DNA of 37,460 nucleotides, taken from Aureimonas sp. Leaf324 (lineage in GTDB: Bacteria > Pseudomonadota > Alphaproteobacteria > Rhizobiales > Rhizobiaceae). The stretch is taken from positions 1 to 37,460 of the forward strand of contig NZ_LMOH01000010.1 in assembly GCF_001423245.1 (NCBI RefSeq). The letters run 5' to 3'. The translations under genes and the position numbers were made by a program. Positions 1 through 8,242 of this stretch are shown piece by piece. The notes beneath the pieces were generated by a model. That model saw nothing but the letters and a program-made list of their open reading frames with translations. It searched no databases and was not told where the DNA came from. Numbering within the stretch: position 1 is the first letter of the stretch; each line of letters opens with the position of its first letter.

Positions 1-141
1 GACCTTGCCAGCGACAATCAGGATGATACGATCCCAATCGCCGCGACATGATCTGTCTCATTTAGATCGTCGCCAGCGTCTCACTCAGATTGTCGCGCTA
101 TACTCTGGACACATCGGCACGAAACCGAATTCGAGGCCAGG

Positions 142-303
142 ATGGCCGACCTCTCGGAACTCGGCCACTCGGACGGCTTCGTCGCGGCCATGCGCCTGGC
201 TCGCGAGAATGGCGCGTGGATGTTCCGCTTTGACGACCATGCCGACACCGTCGACGATCTTCCCATCGGCGGCTACGAGCCAGGCATCCGGCCCGGGCTC
301 TGA
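142..303 (+). CDS. Small hypothetical ORF, 53 aa
   Basis: A short reading frame begins with ATG at 142, five bases after a GAGG ribosome-binding motif, and ends at TGA 301. The product is acidic (several DD/DDH groups), with no membrane segment or signal peptide. I do not recognise the family. The frame is open upstream only to about 52, so this is either a real small gene or the tail of a decayed one. It lies in a repeat- and transposon-scarred stretch, which favours decay. Confidence 0.3.
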   Translation: MADLSELGHSDGFVAAMRLARENGAWMFRFDDHADTVDDLPIGGYEPGIRPGL

Positions 304-340
304 GGCGTCGTATCGAGCTTCTGAGCACGTGAGATCGGCA

Positions 341-516
341 GTTAGCCTAATCCCGTTAGACGCAGTGCAGCGGTTAGCCTAATCCAATTAGCGGTTTCCC
401 AATCCCTTCTAGGATTTAGCTAAGCTATTGATGTTTCTTCCTCTCCTAGGGTTTGGCTAAGCCATTGATGTTTCTACTCTTTTAGGATTCGGCTAAGCCA
501 TTGATGTTTGTACGGG
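341..516. repeat. Cluster of short palindromic tandem repeats
   Basis: Two copies of GTTAGCCTAATCC start at 341 and 373 (period 32), each containing the palindrome TTAGCCTAA. They are followed by three copies of a 36-37 bp unit starting at 409, 446 and 482. Each unit contains a 9-bp dyad and then ATTGATGTTT. The dyad is AGCTAAGCT in the first unit and GGCTAAGCC in the other two, so the end bases have changed together and kept the symmetry. The stretch is more AT-rich than its surroundings. It could be an array of protein-binding sites or a non-coding element; no gene overlaps it. Confidence 0.75.
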
Positions 517-619
517 GACAAAAAGCCGAATTCCTTTCCGCCACAACCTGCGGCGGAGCGGGCCAACGGGACCGGGTCGATGGATACGCGCTCCGGGCCC
601 GGCAGTTCGAGGATCCGCC

Positions 620-930
620 GTTTCCAGACCCTTCGTAATCCTTGACTGCCACACGAAACAGGCTCTCGCGGCGGGTGTGAGGGCGAACTTCCGGGCGGAT
701 CAGGTCACCGAAGACCTCGGCCGCCCGGTTGCCCTGTCCGGGCGGTCGATGAACACTCGGAGGGACAAGGGTCCTGAGTTTGCCGGTGGGAAGCTCGATC
801 CGTGGATCTGTCTCAGCAAGTTCGAACGGGACGTGTTCAAGCCGGGGACGCGCAAGCGCTTTCGTGACGCCTTGTCCTGCGTGAGATCAGGAATGCGTGC
901 CTGAAAAGTCTCGCGTGCCCGGGCGAGTTT
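620..930 (+). pseudogene. Decayed IS3-family transposase (OrfB) fragment
   Basis: The frame from about 626 to the stop at 904 reads like the DDE-integrase core of IS3-family OrfB transposases. It has a VILDCHTKQALA-like segment where the family has a V(I)DDFTRE-ALA segment, then a DKGPEFAGGKLDPW stretch (from 764) matching the family's DNGPEFxxxxLxxW around the second catalytic Asp. Shortly downstream a different frame gives IRNACLK, resembling the family's LRDECLN, so a frameshift is present. The first catalytic Asp region is degraded, the N-terminal half and OrfA are missing, and no terminal inverted repeats were seen. It is a non-functional remnant. Confidence 0.65.
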
Positions 931-951
931 CACGGACGAGAGCCGACAAGA

Positions 952-1656
952 TCAGGACATCAGCTTGGCGATATCGGGCACGAGAAGGCGGTCGTCCTCG
1001 CGAACGATGATGCCGGCATACTGGAGATGGCTCATAGCGCGCGAGACCGCTTCGCGATAAGTGCCGATCCTGCGCGCGATATCGGAATGCGTGGGAATGG
1101 GGTGAATGGAGGCCGATCCGTCGTGCCGGGCGTGCTTGCGGCTGAGGCGCATCAACTCGCTGCGAATCCGTTGACTGACGTCGAGCGTGGTCAACTCGAC
1201 GACCTGCTCCATCAGGATCTGCTCGCGATCGACCGTGCTTCGCAGGATCGAAAGGGCCAGTTCTCGATCCTGGGCCATGAGGTCAAGAATGGCTGCCGGT
1301 TTGATGACAGCGATGGCGCAATCTACGGACGCCTCGACTGCGAAGTTCGCGGTGAAGCCGCCAACCAGTGCAGCTTCGCCTATCAGCGATCCGACGCCCG
1401 CCTCGCGGAGGGAGACAACCTTGCCATCTATAGTATAGGCGAAGAACCAGAACTCTCCCCGCGTCACGAAGAAGACCTTATCGAGGAGATCACCGGGTAG
1501 GACGATGGTTGAACCCTCTCGAACGTCGATCCATCGGGCATGCCTGTTGAGTTCGCGGATCGTTGCGTCGGACACGCGATAGAACATGGGGAGCGCGCGA
1601 AGATCCCTCGCGGTTTCAACGTTGAGGGAGCCGCTGGTCTGCAAGCCTTCACGCAT
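952..1656 (-). CDS. Crp/Fnr-family transcriptional regulator
   Basis: This 234-aa protein has a cyclic-nucleotide-binding-type beta-roll sensor domain (about residues 20-140), a dimer helix, and a C-terminal Crp-type winged helix-turn-helix (about 155-228). The recognition helix carries E202-A-V-S205-R206, the E-xx-SR signature that in FNR and FixK/DNR proteins reads TTGAT half-sites. It has only one Cys (113), so it cannot carry an FNR-type 4Fe-4S cluster and is more FixK/DNR-like or senses something else. A perfect TTGAT-N4-ATCAA site lies 144-157 bp upstream of its start codon (1800-1813), suggesting self-regulation or control by a paralogue. It reads in the same direction as the response regulator at 1860-2654, about 200 bp apart. 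Its link to the polysaccharide genes is inferred from proximity only. Confidence 0.9.
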   Translation of the reverse strand: MREGLQTSGSLNVETARDLRALPMFYRVSDATIRELNRHARWIDVREGSTIVLPGDLLDKVFFVTRGEFWFFAYTIDGKVVSLREAGVGSLIGEAALVGGFTANFAVEASVDCAIAVIKPAAILDLMAQDRELALSILRSTVDREQILMEQVVELTTLDVSQRIRSELMRLSRKHARHDGSASIHPIPTHSDIARRIGTYREAVSRAMSHLQYAGIIVREDDRLLVPDIAKLMS

Positions 1657-1799
1657 CGAAAACCCCCTCTTTCCCCCAGTCCTTCGTACGAATGACGTCC
1701 TATGCCTCTTTGGGTGCGAAGTTCCTGGGGCGGACCGCCAGAAATGTGCTATCGACTGACCCTTTTGGTTATTCTGATTTCGTTCAGATCATGATGCTT

Positions 1800-1813
1800 T
1801 GATAGAGATCAAT
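1800..1813. promoter_or_regulatory. FNR/FixK-type box TTGAT-N4-ATCAA
   Basis: The sequence TTGATAGAGATCAA is an exact match to the consensus of FNR/FixK/Anr-type sites. It sits between the stop of the response regulator gene (1860) and the start of the Crp/Fnr-family gene (1656), both on the minus strand, so the only gene it can directly precede is the Crp/Fnr gene. That gene's product has the E-xx-SR recognition helix expected to bind such a site. Confidence 0.7.
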
Positions 1814-1859
1814 CCGGTTCCGGAATCCCGGATATCCACCTGGGCATGGCGGCCTTCGA

Positions 1860-2654
1860 TCAATTGCGAACCGATCCTTCCAGCTTGCTCAGCAGATAGA
1901 CCACCTCGGTTCGATTCCGAGCCTTAAGTCTTTTCATGATATTTCTGACGTGAACCTTCACAGTGCTTTCGCACATGTTCAAGTCATAGGCGATGATCTT
2001 GTTGGCCTTTCCCTTTCGAAGGGCGTCGATCACCAGCATCTGTTTCGACGTGAAGAGGCTGGCACTCTCCTCATCAACGTTGGCAGCGGGCCTCTGGCGG
2101 ATCAATTGCTCGCATCGAGCCAGGATGCTGGCCGGCACATAGATTCCTCCGGCTGCCACCAGGCGCATGGCGCTGACAGCGACCTCTAGGCTGACCGTGG
2201 GCGGGATATACCCGCGCACGCCGAGCTCGAAAGCTTGCAGCACATCCGACACATCTTCGATCTCCGACAGGATGACGGTGTCCGTTTCCGGTCGATCAGC
2301 GCGGATCTGTGCGATCTGTGACAGGTAAAGGTCCGACTTGGTTTTTGACCAGGCTGCGCAGATCAGGATGATGTTGATCGGTCCGATGGCTGCGGGCGTG
2401 GTCTCGAGTGACGTCAGATCTGAGAAGTAATGCAGTTTGAGCGACCCATCGACTGCCTTCAATCCACGTCCAAAGCAGTCCCGGATTAACGGACGATCAT
2501 CGATGACTGCGATCGTCAATGGGCTTACCCGATCGACACCGTGTCGCTGCTCGTCGGGCCAGGATTCACTGAGGAAACTGCCGATTGCGTGCGGCAAAAC
2601 TCTTGGGTCGGCTTGGTGGATCCTCGGGAGGGAGGCATCATGCAGAGCGCTCAT
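1860..2654 (-). CDS. LuxR/NarL-type regulator with degenerate receiver domain
   Basis: This 264-aa protein has a CheY-like receiver fold (about 47-165) after a 45-residue N-terminal extension, then a LuxR-type helix-turn-helix (about 200-256, with the typical ESTVKVHVRNIMKRL stretch). The acidic pair D52-D53 is present. The strand that should end in the phospho-acceptor Asp reads NIILICAAW, putting Cys99 in its place, and the conserved Lys after strand 5 is replaced by Pro (YIPP, 149-152). It is therefore unlikely to be controlled by normal Asp phosphorylation. The ATG is preceded by a GAGG motif at good spacing. The upstream DNA is AT-rich, with a GATAAT hexamer at 2693-2688 as a possible -10 box. 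No partner histidine kinase is visible. A role in controlling the polysaccharide genes is an inference from position. Confidence 0.88.
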   Translation of the reverse strand: MSALHDASLPRIHQADPRVLPHAIGSFLSESWPDEQRHGVDRVSPLTIAVIDDRPLIRDCFGRGLKAVDGSLKLHYFSDLTSLETTPAAIGPINIILICAAWSKTKSDLYLSQIAQIRADRPETDTVILSEIEDVSDVLQAFELGVRGYIPPTVSLEVAVSAMRLVAAGGIYVPASILARCEQLIRQRPAANVDEESASLFTSKQMLVIDALRKGKANKIIAYDLNMCESTVKVHVRNIMKRLKARNRTEVVYLLSKLEGSVRN

Positions 2655-3988
2655 CGATCGACCTCACAAATGTTGTTTTACAGCATAATTATCATTTAGA
2701 GGAATGCGTCAGGCTCGTTTGGCTGGCTCGGTCGCAACTGAATGTCAGGCTTTAACCTCCAGCATTGGGTTAACGAATCTTGAACACCACCCAGAGTTCT
2801 GTATGGCCTATTAAAAATTGGTAAGGTGTGAGGAAAAGCACATGCTCAACGAGCAGTGACCGAACGGGCTTTACCGAGTTCGAGATTGCGGTGTTCGATT
2901 GTCGATGGTGAGGCTGTCAACGCTTTGACGAGTCATAGGTATTTTGGTCAAAAACGTGCATTTGATTGAGCTTTTCTGAGCAGCCAGACGCTGGCTCTCC
3001 GCGGTTTATTTTCCGCTGAGGAAGGGAAGGCAGGAGGCGCGGACTTCGCCGGTCGCTTCAGATAAAAAGACTGCGAAAAGGAAGGCGTGATCAGCCCCCC
3101 CTTTTCTCCCGCGTGACTCAGTCGAGTGCGGCGGCAAAGCGGGGGCTTCGAGGACGCTGGTGACCGTCTCTTCGGTGCGGGTAGCGAGGGTACGTCATTC
3201 CTTCCGCCGGACCTCCGATCGCGCTGGTTGCGAGTTCAGTCGAGGCGGGCGGCGAAAGCCTTATCGCCATGCGGCAACGTGACCCCCGGTCCAGACTTGC
3301 CGGTGGGTGACAGGGCTGCTGCAGTCGCGGTTGGGCAACCAGGTCGGGTACGTCCGGCATCGGGTATCAGGCGATGCTCCGGCCTTGCACCATCGACCAT
3401 CACGAGAGGCCATGATGCCATATACCCCGCCAGGGTGGCCGAGCGCACGACGGTCGTCTCGCTATCTTGGAACTCCCGCCCTTGGCTGACGCCCTCCTCT
3501 TCTGGAGCCTTGTCTCGGCCCCGAACAGGACGCGGTGGGGAACCTGACGTCGCGTCCCTGAACCAGCGTCGGCAATCTCCGCTGGACGCCGAGCCTTACC
3601 GGCGGCCGAAGGCACGCGCTGCCGTCCGACACCGGCCGAACACATCCTGCAGAGGCTGCGATTTCGCCCCGTTCTCGTCATGACGGAGGATCGTCCCTGC
3701 GGTGCGCGCCGGAGCATCTGCACGCTTTTGCCGACCGGAAAATCTAGCAACCAAGAGGCAGGGGCAGACGCTCTTACGCCCCGGCGGTCCCGGATCCTCG
3801 CGCTCAAGCAATCCATCTAAGCAGGCTAGGGCCTGGAATTTGATGGCCGGCTGCAAGCAGAATTGAGTTGAAAAAGAGCTGTGGACCGATCGTCTTGAGG
3901 TCCGACTGCGCCGCTGGCGCGGCGTGGCGCGGCGGAAACTGATGTCAGCGGCCGCACGTGTCGGACGTCTTTGAAGGATGGGCGCTGT
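2655..3988. other. About 1.3 kb with no recognisable gene
   Basis: The first 400 bases (2655-3060) are AT-richer and probably hold the regulator's promoter. From about 3100 the DNA is GC-rich and every long frame is an Arg/Pro/Ser-rich translation without recognisable motifs or good ribosome-binding sites. No tRNA, rRNA or transposase signature was seen. A 10-bp unit (TGGCGCGGCG) is tandemly duplicated at 3915-3934. The stretch may contain decayed genes. Confidence 0.5.
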
Positions 3989-4237
3989 TCACCACCAGCC
4001 GGGCATGCCGAGCCAGCCGAACCAGACTTTCTTGAACGCGACCCAAAAGAAGACCGCTTCCGAAAGGAACATGCACAGGCCCAAGACCAGAAAACCCCGG
4101 TCGCTTTCGATGGACTGATCGGCATTTCCTCGGGTGCGGTCGAATTCCTGAAGTTCGGCTTCCTGCTCGGTCAGGCACCGCGCATTGTCGCGACCGTAAA
4201 GGACATTCGCATGTCCGGCCATTCCTTGCCCGCCCAT
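3989..4237 (-). CDS. Small single-pass membrane protein, 82 aa
   Basis: The start is chosen at 4237 because the ATG is preceded by a textbook AGGAGGT ribosome-binding site eight bases upstream; the longer open frame extending to 4462 is Arg/Pro-rich and non-protein-like. Residues 1-46 are hydrophilic and rich in Asp, Glu and Gln. Residues about 48-68 (FLVLGLCMFLSEAVFFWVAF) form one transmembrane helix. The tail is aromatic, with several Trp and a final GMPGWW. I do not recognise the family. It is transcribed divergently from the polysaccharide genes starting at 4655. It could be a small inner-membrane accessory protein, but nothing in the sequence shows its role. Confidence 0.6.
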   Translation of the reverse strand: MGGQGMAGHANVLYGRDNARCLTEQEAELQEFDRTRGNADQSIESDRGFLVLGLCMFLSEAVFFWVAFKKVWFGWLGMPGWW

Positions 4238-4654
4238 GGTCGACCTCCTGTTTTCGCAGCGAACCGTAGCGGGCTGTCTCGGCTCCCTTTCCGGGACCCA
4301 TCGTTTCCGCAGATGCGGCTCGCCTCCCCCAAATCGTATGGCGTGCCCCCCGAGGGGACAATGTTCGCGCGCTGAACCAGAAGGGCGCAAAGGCCCTGCG
4401 ATCGGCGAGGTGACGATCGAAACGCATCGCCGATCGATCGTCCCCATTCCCCGAAAGAACACTCCCTGCCCCGGAAGGCGTACCTGCCGCCGACGGTCCG
4501 ACCGAAAGACCTAGGCGGGCGCCATGGAGGTGAGGGCGCCCCTCGCGCCGCGCCATTTGGGGACGGTCGCCGCCGCCCTATTGTCAATCGACGCCTTGGC
4601 CGACCCACCGCACGATGCTCGCATCTCCCCCATGCGAAAGGGCCGAGCGACGCC
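4238..4654. other. Divergent intergenic region before the polysaccharide locus
   Basis: About 420 bases separate the small minus-strand gene from ugd. No supported gene is seen. The region should carry the promoter for ugd, but I could not assign convincing -35/-10 boxes. The ugd start codon has only a weak purine-rich region upstream. Confidence 0.4.
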
Positions 4655-6001
4655 ATGCGGATCACGATCATAGGCTCAGGTTACGTCGGCCTCGTCAGCG
4701 GGGCGTGCTTCGCCGACTTCGGTCATGTCGTGACCTGCGTCGACAAGGCCGACCAGAAGATCGAGGCGCTGCGCGCCGGTCGCATGCCGATCTACGAGCC
4801 GGGGCTCGCGGACATCGTCTCCAGCAACGTCCAGGCGGGGCGCCTGGCGTTCTCGACCGATCTGGCCGGTCCCGTATCGGAAGCCGACGTCGTCTTCATC
4901 GCCGTAGGAACGCCGTCCCGGCGCGGCGATGGTCATGCCGATCTCAGCCATGTGTTCGACGTGGCCCGGGAGATCGCAAGGCACGTCGAGGGATTCACGG
5001 TCGTCGCGACGAAATCCACCGTCCCGGTCGGGACCGGCGACGAGGTCGATTACATCATCCGGACGGCCAATCCGGGCGCAGACGTCGCCGTGGTGTCCAA
5101 TCCTGAATTCTTGCGGGAGGGCGCCGCGATCGAGGACTTCAAGCGGCCCGACCGGATCGTCGTCGGCCATGCCGACCCGCGCGCCGTGGAGGTCATGACC
5201 GAGGTCTACCGACCGCTCTACCTCAACGCGGCCCCGATCCTCTTCACCAGCCGGCGCACGTCCGAACTCGTCAAATATGCCGCCAACGCATTTCTCGCGC
5301 TCAAGATCACCTTCATCAACGAGATCGCGGATCTCTGCGAGAATGTCGGGGCCAACGTCCAGGAGGTCTCGCGCGGGATCGGGCTCGACAGGCGCATCGG
5401 GCCGAAGTTCCTGAATGCGGGGCCGGGCTACGGAGGGTCCTGCTTTCCCAAGGACACGCTCGCTCTCGTCAAGACGGCCCAGGACAGCAACGCGCCGCTC
5501 CGGCTCGTCGAGGCGACCGTGGCCGTCAACGACCAGCGCAAGCGAGCCATGGCGCGCAAGGTGGTGGCGGCCTGCGGCGGGCGGGTGCGGGGACGCGCGA
5601 TCGCCGTGCTCGGCCTCACCTTCAAGCCGAACACCGACGACATGCGGGAGGCGCCCGCCATCTCCATCATCCAGGGGTTGATCGACGCCGGCGCGCGCGT
5701 CACCGCCTACGATCCGCAGGGCATGGAGCAGGCCCGCTCGCTCCTCGATCCCCATGTCGCCTATGCCGAGGACGCCTATGCCTGCGCGAAAGGCGCCGAT
5801 GCGGTCGTCATCGTGACCGAATGGGACCAGTTCCGCGCGCTCGATCTCGACCGGCTGGCGGCCGAGATGACGGGCCGCGTCCTCGTGGATCTGCGCAACA
5901 TCTATCGCGGCGAGGAGATCGAGAAGCGAGGCCTTCGCTACACGTCCCTCGGCGATGGGCTCGCGACGCTTCCGCTCTCCTATCCGGTGGCGGCGGAATG
6001 A
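4655..6001 (+). CDS. ugd: UDP-glucose 6-dehydrogenase
   Basis: This 448-aa enzyme oxidises UDP-glucose twice with NAD+ to give UDP-glucuronate, the uronic acid precursor for acidic polysaccharides. It has the N-terminal Rossmann motif GSGYVG (7-12), the [11 protein letters not shown] active-site segment with nucleophile Cys263, the conserved [16 protein letters not shown] helix (203-218) and the C-terminal UDP-binding domain ([12 protein letters not shown]). Length is normal for the family. It is followed 73 bases later by a UDP-glucuronate 4-epimerase-like gene, so the two should work in sequence to supply UDP-glucuronate and UDP-galacturonate. This is the first gene of the polysaccharide locus. 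Confidence 0.96.
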   Translation: MRITIIGSGYVGLVSGACFADFGHVVTCVDKADQKIEALRAGRMPIYEPGLADIVSSNVQAGRLAFSTDLAGPVSEADVVFIAVGTPSRRGDGHADLSHVFDVAREIARHVEGFTVVATKSTVPVGTGDEVDYIIRTANPGADVAVVSNPEFLREGAAIEDFKRPDRIVVGHADPRAVEVMTEVYRPLYLNAAPILFTSRRTSELVKYAANAFLALKITFINEIADLCENVGANVQEVSRGIGLDRRIGPKFLNAGPGYGGSCFPKDTLALVKTAQDSNAPLRLVEATVAVNDQRKRAMARKVVAACGGRVRGRAIAVLGLTFKPNTDDMREAPAISIIQGLIDAGARVTAYDPQGMEQARSLLDPHVAYAEDAYACAKGADAVVIVTEWDQFRALDLDRLAAEMTGRVLVDLRNIYRGEEIEKRGLRYTSLGDGLATLPLSYPVAAE

Positions 6002-6074
6002 GCTGTCCTGTCCTTTTCGATGCCGCTCCTCGGCGGTGTCCCATCGTCCGATCGCGTTGCAAGGTCCGTCCGTC

Positions 6075-7109
6075 ATGAAGATCTTGATCACGGGGACCGC
6101 GGGCTTCATCGGCTTTCATCTTGCGAATCGGCTACTGGACGACGGCCACGATGTCGTCGGCTTCGATGCCATGACACCCTACTACGACGTCAGGCTGAAG
6201 GCGGCCCGGCACGCGATCCTGGCACGGCGCCCCGGCTTTCGAGCCCTGACGGGACGGGTCGAGGACATGGACGCGCTGCGACATGCCGCTGATCTGGCCG
6301 ATCCCGACATGGTGGTGCATCTCGCCGCGCAGGCCGGGGTGCGCTACTCGATCGATCATCCGCAGACCTATGCGGACAGCAATCTCATCGGCTCCTTCAA
6401 CATCGTGGAACTCGCGCGAAGCCTCGAGCTGCGCCATCTGATGCTGGCGTCGACGAGCTCGGTCTATGGCGCCAACACCGCGCTGCCGTTCGCCGAGTCC
6501 GACAAGACGGACCTGCCGTTGACCTTCTATGCCGCGACCAAGAAGGCGATGGAGGAGATGTCGCACGCCTATGCGCACCTCTTTTCGATCCCGACGACCT
6601 GTTTCCGCTTCTTTACGGTCTACGGTCCCTGGGGGCGGCCGGACATGGCGCTCTTCCGCTTCGTCGAGGCGATCGAGAGCGGGCGGCCGATCGAGGTCTA
6701 CGGGGAGGGGCGCATGCGGCGCGACTTCACCTATGTCGGAGATCTCGTCGAGGCGATCACGCGGCTGGCCGACTGCCCGCCGACGATCGGTCGACCGGTG
6801 CACAGCGAGGCCGTTCGCGACACGCTCTCGCCGGTCGCCCCTTGGCGGATCGTCAATATCGCCGGCGGCGAGCCCGTCGAACTCATCGATTTCGTGACGG
6901 CGATCGAGCATTGTCTCGGCAAACGGGCGATGCGCACGATGCTGCCGATGCAGCCGGGCGATGCCCGCGTGACCTTTGCCGACCATCGCCTGCTCGAGGC
7001 CTTGACCGGCTATGTCCCGAAGACGCGGGTCGAGGAGGGGGTGGCCGCCTTCGTCCAGTGGTATCGGGAGCACTGGGCGCGAGCGACCTCGGCGCCGGTC
7101 CCGGCCTGA
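6075..7109 (+). CDS. UDP-glucuronate 4-epimerase-like NAD-dependent epimerase
   Basis: A 344-aa extended short-chain dehydrogenase. The start at 6075 puts the NAD-binding GTAGFIG motif at residues 7-13. Catalytic residues are visible in STSSVYG (from 127) and Y152-AAT-K156. The [12 protein letters not shown] segment (34-45) and the [18 protein letters not shown] segment are typical of UDP-glucuronate 4-epimerases (the LspL/CapI type), which interconvert UDP-glucuronate and UDP-galacturonate. Its position directly after ugd fits. Its stop is only four bases from the stop of the convergent formyltransferase gene, with no terminator between. Specificity is inferred from motif similarity and context. 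Confidence 0.9.
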   Translation: MKILITGTAGFIGFHLANRLLDDGHDVVGFDAMTPYYDVRLKAARHAILARRPGFRALTGRVEDMDALRHAADLADPDMVVHLAAQAGVRYSIDHPQTYADSNLIGSFNIVELARSLELRHLMLASTSSVYGANTALPFAESDKTDLPLTFYAATKKAMEEMSHAYAHLFSIPTTCFRFFTVYGPWGRPDMALFRFVEAIESGRPIEVYGEGRMRRDFTYVGDLVEAITRLADCPPTIGRPVHSEAVRDTLSPVAPWRIVNIAGGEPVELIDFVTAIEHCLGKRAMRTMLPMQPGDARVTFADHRLLEALTGYVPKTRVEEGVAAFVQWYREHWARATSAPVPA

Positions 7110-7113
7110 CGGG

Positions 7114-8046
7114 TCACATGGTCTTGCGACCCGGACCCAGCCGTGCGTGAACCTTCGGGCGCCGACCGTCCGGCGGCCCGCTCCAAGCGGTGATCTCGAT
7201 CGTGGTTCCATCGCCGCAGAGAACCGAAAACCCGCGGCCGGTGTGGCCCTGAACCTGTCCGGGCAGGCCGATATGGCGTCCGCGCGGCGCCAGCACGCAG
7301 GCTTCTCCGATCCCGATCCGGGTGCTGGAATCGAAGGTGAATGCCCCCGGATAGGGGTCCCCCACGGCCCGCACGAGACGCAGGATCGCCTCGGCCGGCT
7401 CACGCCAGTCGATGAGACCGTCCGCCTCGGTCCGCTTGGCGCAGTAGCTCGCAAGATTTTCGTCCTGGGGAATGCCGGCGACCTCGCCGTTCGCGATCCT
7501 GTCCAGCGCTTCCGGAACGATCACGGCGAGCTCGCGCTTGTGCTTGTCGTAGAGCGAGCGGGCCGTCTCGTCGTTCGATACGGGAAACAGGCGCTGGGCG
7601 ACGATCGGGCCGCTGTCGACGTTCTCGTCCAGCCAGAAGACGCTCGAGCCCGACGTCGTTTCCTCCGCCAGGATCGTCCACGGGATCACCGCCCGCCCGC
7701 GAAAGCGAGGCAGGGGCGAGGGGTGGTATCCGAGAGTTCCCAGTCGCGCCACCGCTCGAAAAGGCTCGCGGCAGATCTGCGACCAGCCGATCACCATCGT
7801 CAGATCCGGCGCCGCCGCCCGGATCGCTTCGACCGTCTCCGGCGCGTTGATATTGGTGGTGAGGTAGACGGCGGCACCCGCTTCCCGCGCCGGACGGGCG
7901 AGGTCGGCGAAATCCGAATGGCGATGGGCCGCCTCGGGCGGAAGCGTCACCACCAGGACCGGAACGCGGCCTGCCTGGATCAGGGCTTCAAGCGCGACGA
8001 GCGATCCTTCGACCGCTCCGACGAAAACGGTGCGGACCGAACTCAT
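7114..8046 (-). CDS. Formyltransferase-fold protein, probably sugar N-formyltransferase
   Basis: This 310-aa protein has the N10-formyl-tetrahydrofolate-dependent formyltransferase fold: an N-terminal Rossmann-like domain, the catalytic HPSPLPRFRGRA segment (108-119), the DSGPI loop with D144, and a C-terminal domain starting near LIDWREPAEAI (211-221), as in methionyl-tRNA formyltransferase and ArnA-type sugar formyltransferases. The usual N-x-H-P is G106-Y-H108-P, so the catalytic Asn is replaced by Gly. The ATG at 8046 is chosen because the fold begins immediately after it; the frame runs open further upstream without protein-like sequence. Sitting in a polysaccharide locus with a 4,6-dehydratase and an aminotransferase, it most likely formylates an amino sugar nucleotide. 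A housekeeping Fmt role is unlikely because no peptide deformylase gene is nearby. Confidence 0.82.
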   Translation of the reverse strand: MSSVRTVFVGAVEGSLVALEALIQAGRVPVLVVTLPPEAAHRHSDFADLARPAREAGAAVYLTTNINAPETVEAIRAAAPDLTMVIGWSQICREPFRAVARLGTLGYHPSPLPRFRGRAVIPWTILAEETTSGSSVFWLDENVDSGPIVAQRLFPVSNDETARSLYDKHKRELAVIVPEALDRIANGEVAGIPQDENLASYCAKRTEADGLIDWREPAEAILRLVRAVGDPYPGAFTFDSSTRIGIGEACVLAPRGRHIGLPGQVQGHTGRGFSVLCGDGTTIEITAWSGPPDGRRPKVHARLGPGRKTM

Positions 8047-8242
8047 GATCCTTGCGGCTCCCGAATCATCGCTTCGTCCTTCCAGCAACCTCATGGGTCG
8101 AGGCCACACCGAAATCCCCCGCGGCCCAAGAACGCCTTTAGAGGTAGGACGAGGATCCGCCACTCGTCCAAAGGCCAGCTGTTCCACCCCGTGTCGGCCG
8201 GCATACTGGCGGGGCGCAAAGGATCGGGATCCGGGGAAACGC

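Noticed and set aside
409-516. CRISPR array
   Set aside because: Only three units with a 36-37 bp period that are similar along nearly their whole length, leaving no real spacers; no cas genes are nearby.
3126-3683. Plus-strand 185-codon open frame
   Set aside because: Arg/Pro/Ser-rich with no ribosome-binding site or recognisable motifs; overlapping frames on both strands look the same.
4238-4462. N-terminal extension of the small membrane protein
   Set aside because: The extension is not protein-like, and a strong AGGAGGT site directly precedes the internal ATG at 4237.
4676-6109. Long minus-strand open frame (477 codons) opposite ugd
   Set aside because: It is a GC-bias shadow: Arg/Asp/Gly/His-rich, no domain motifs, while the plus strand encodes a complete ugd.
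7114-8046. Housekeeping methionyl-tRNA formyltransferase (fmt)
   Set aside because: No def gene beside it, the catalytic Asn is missing, and it is embedded in a polysaccharide locus with sugar-amine genes.
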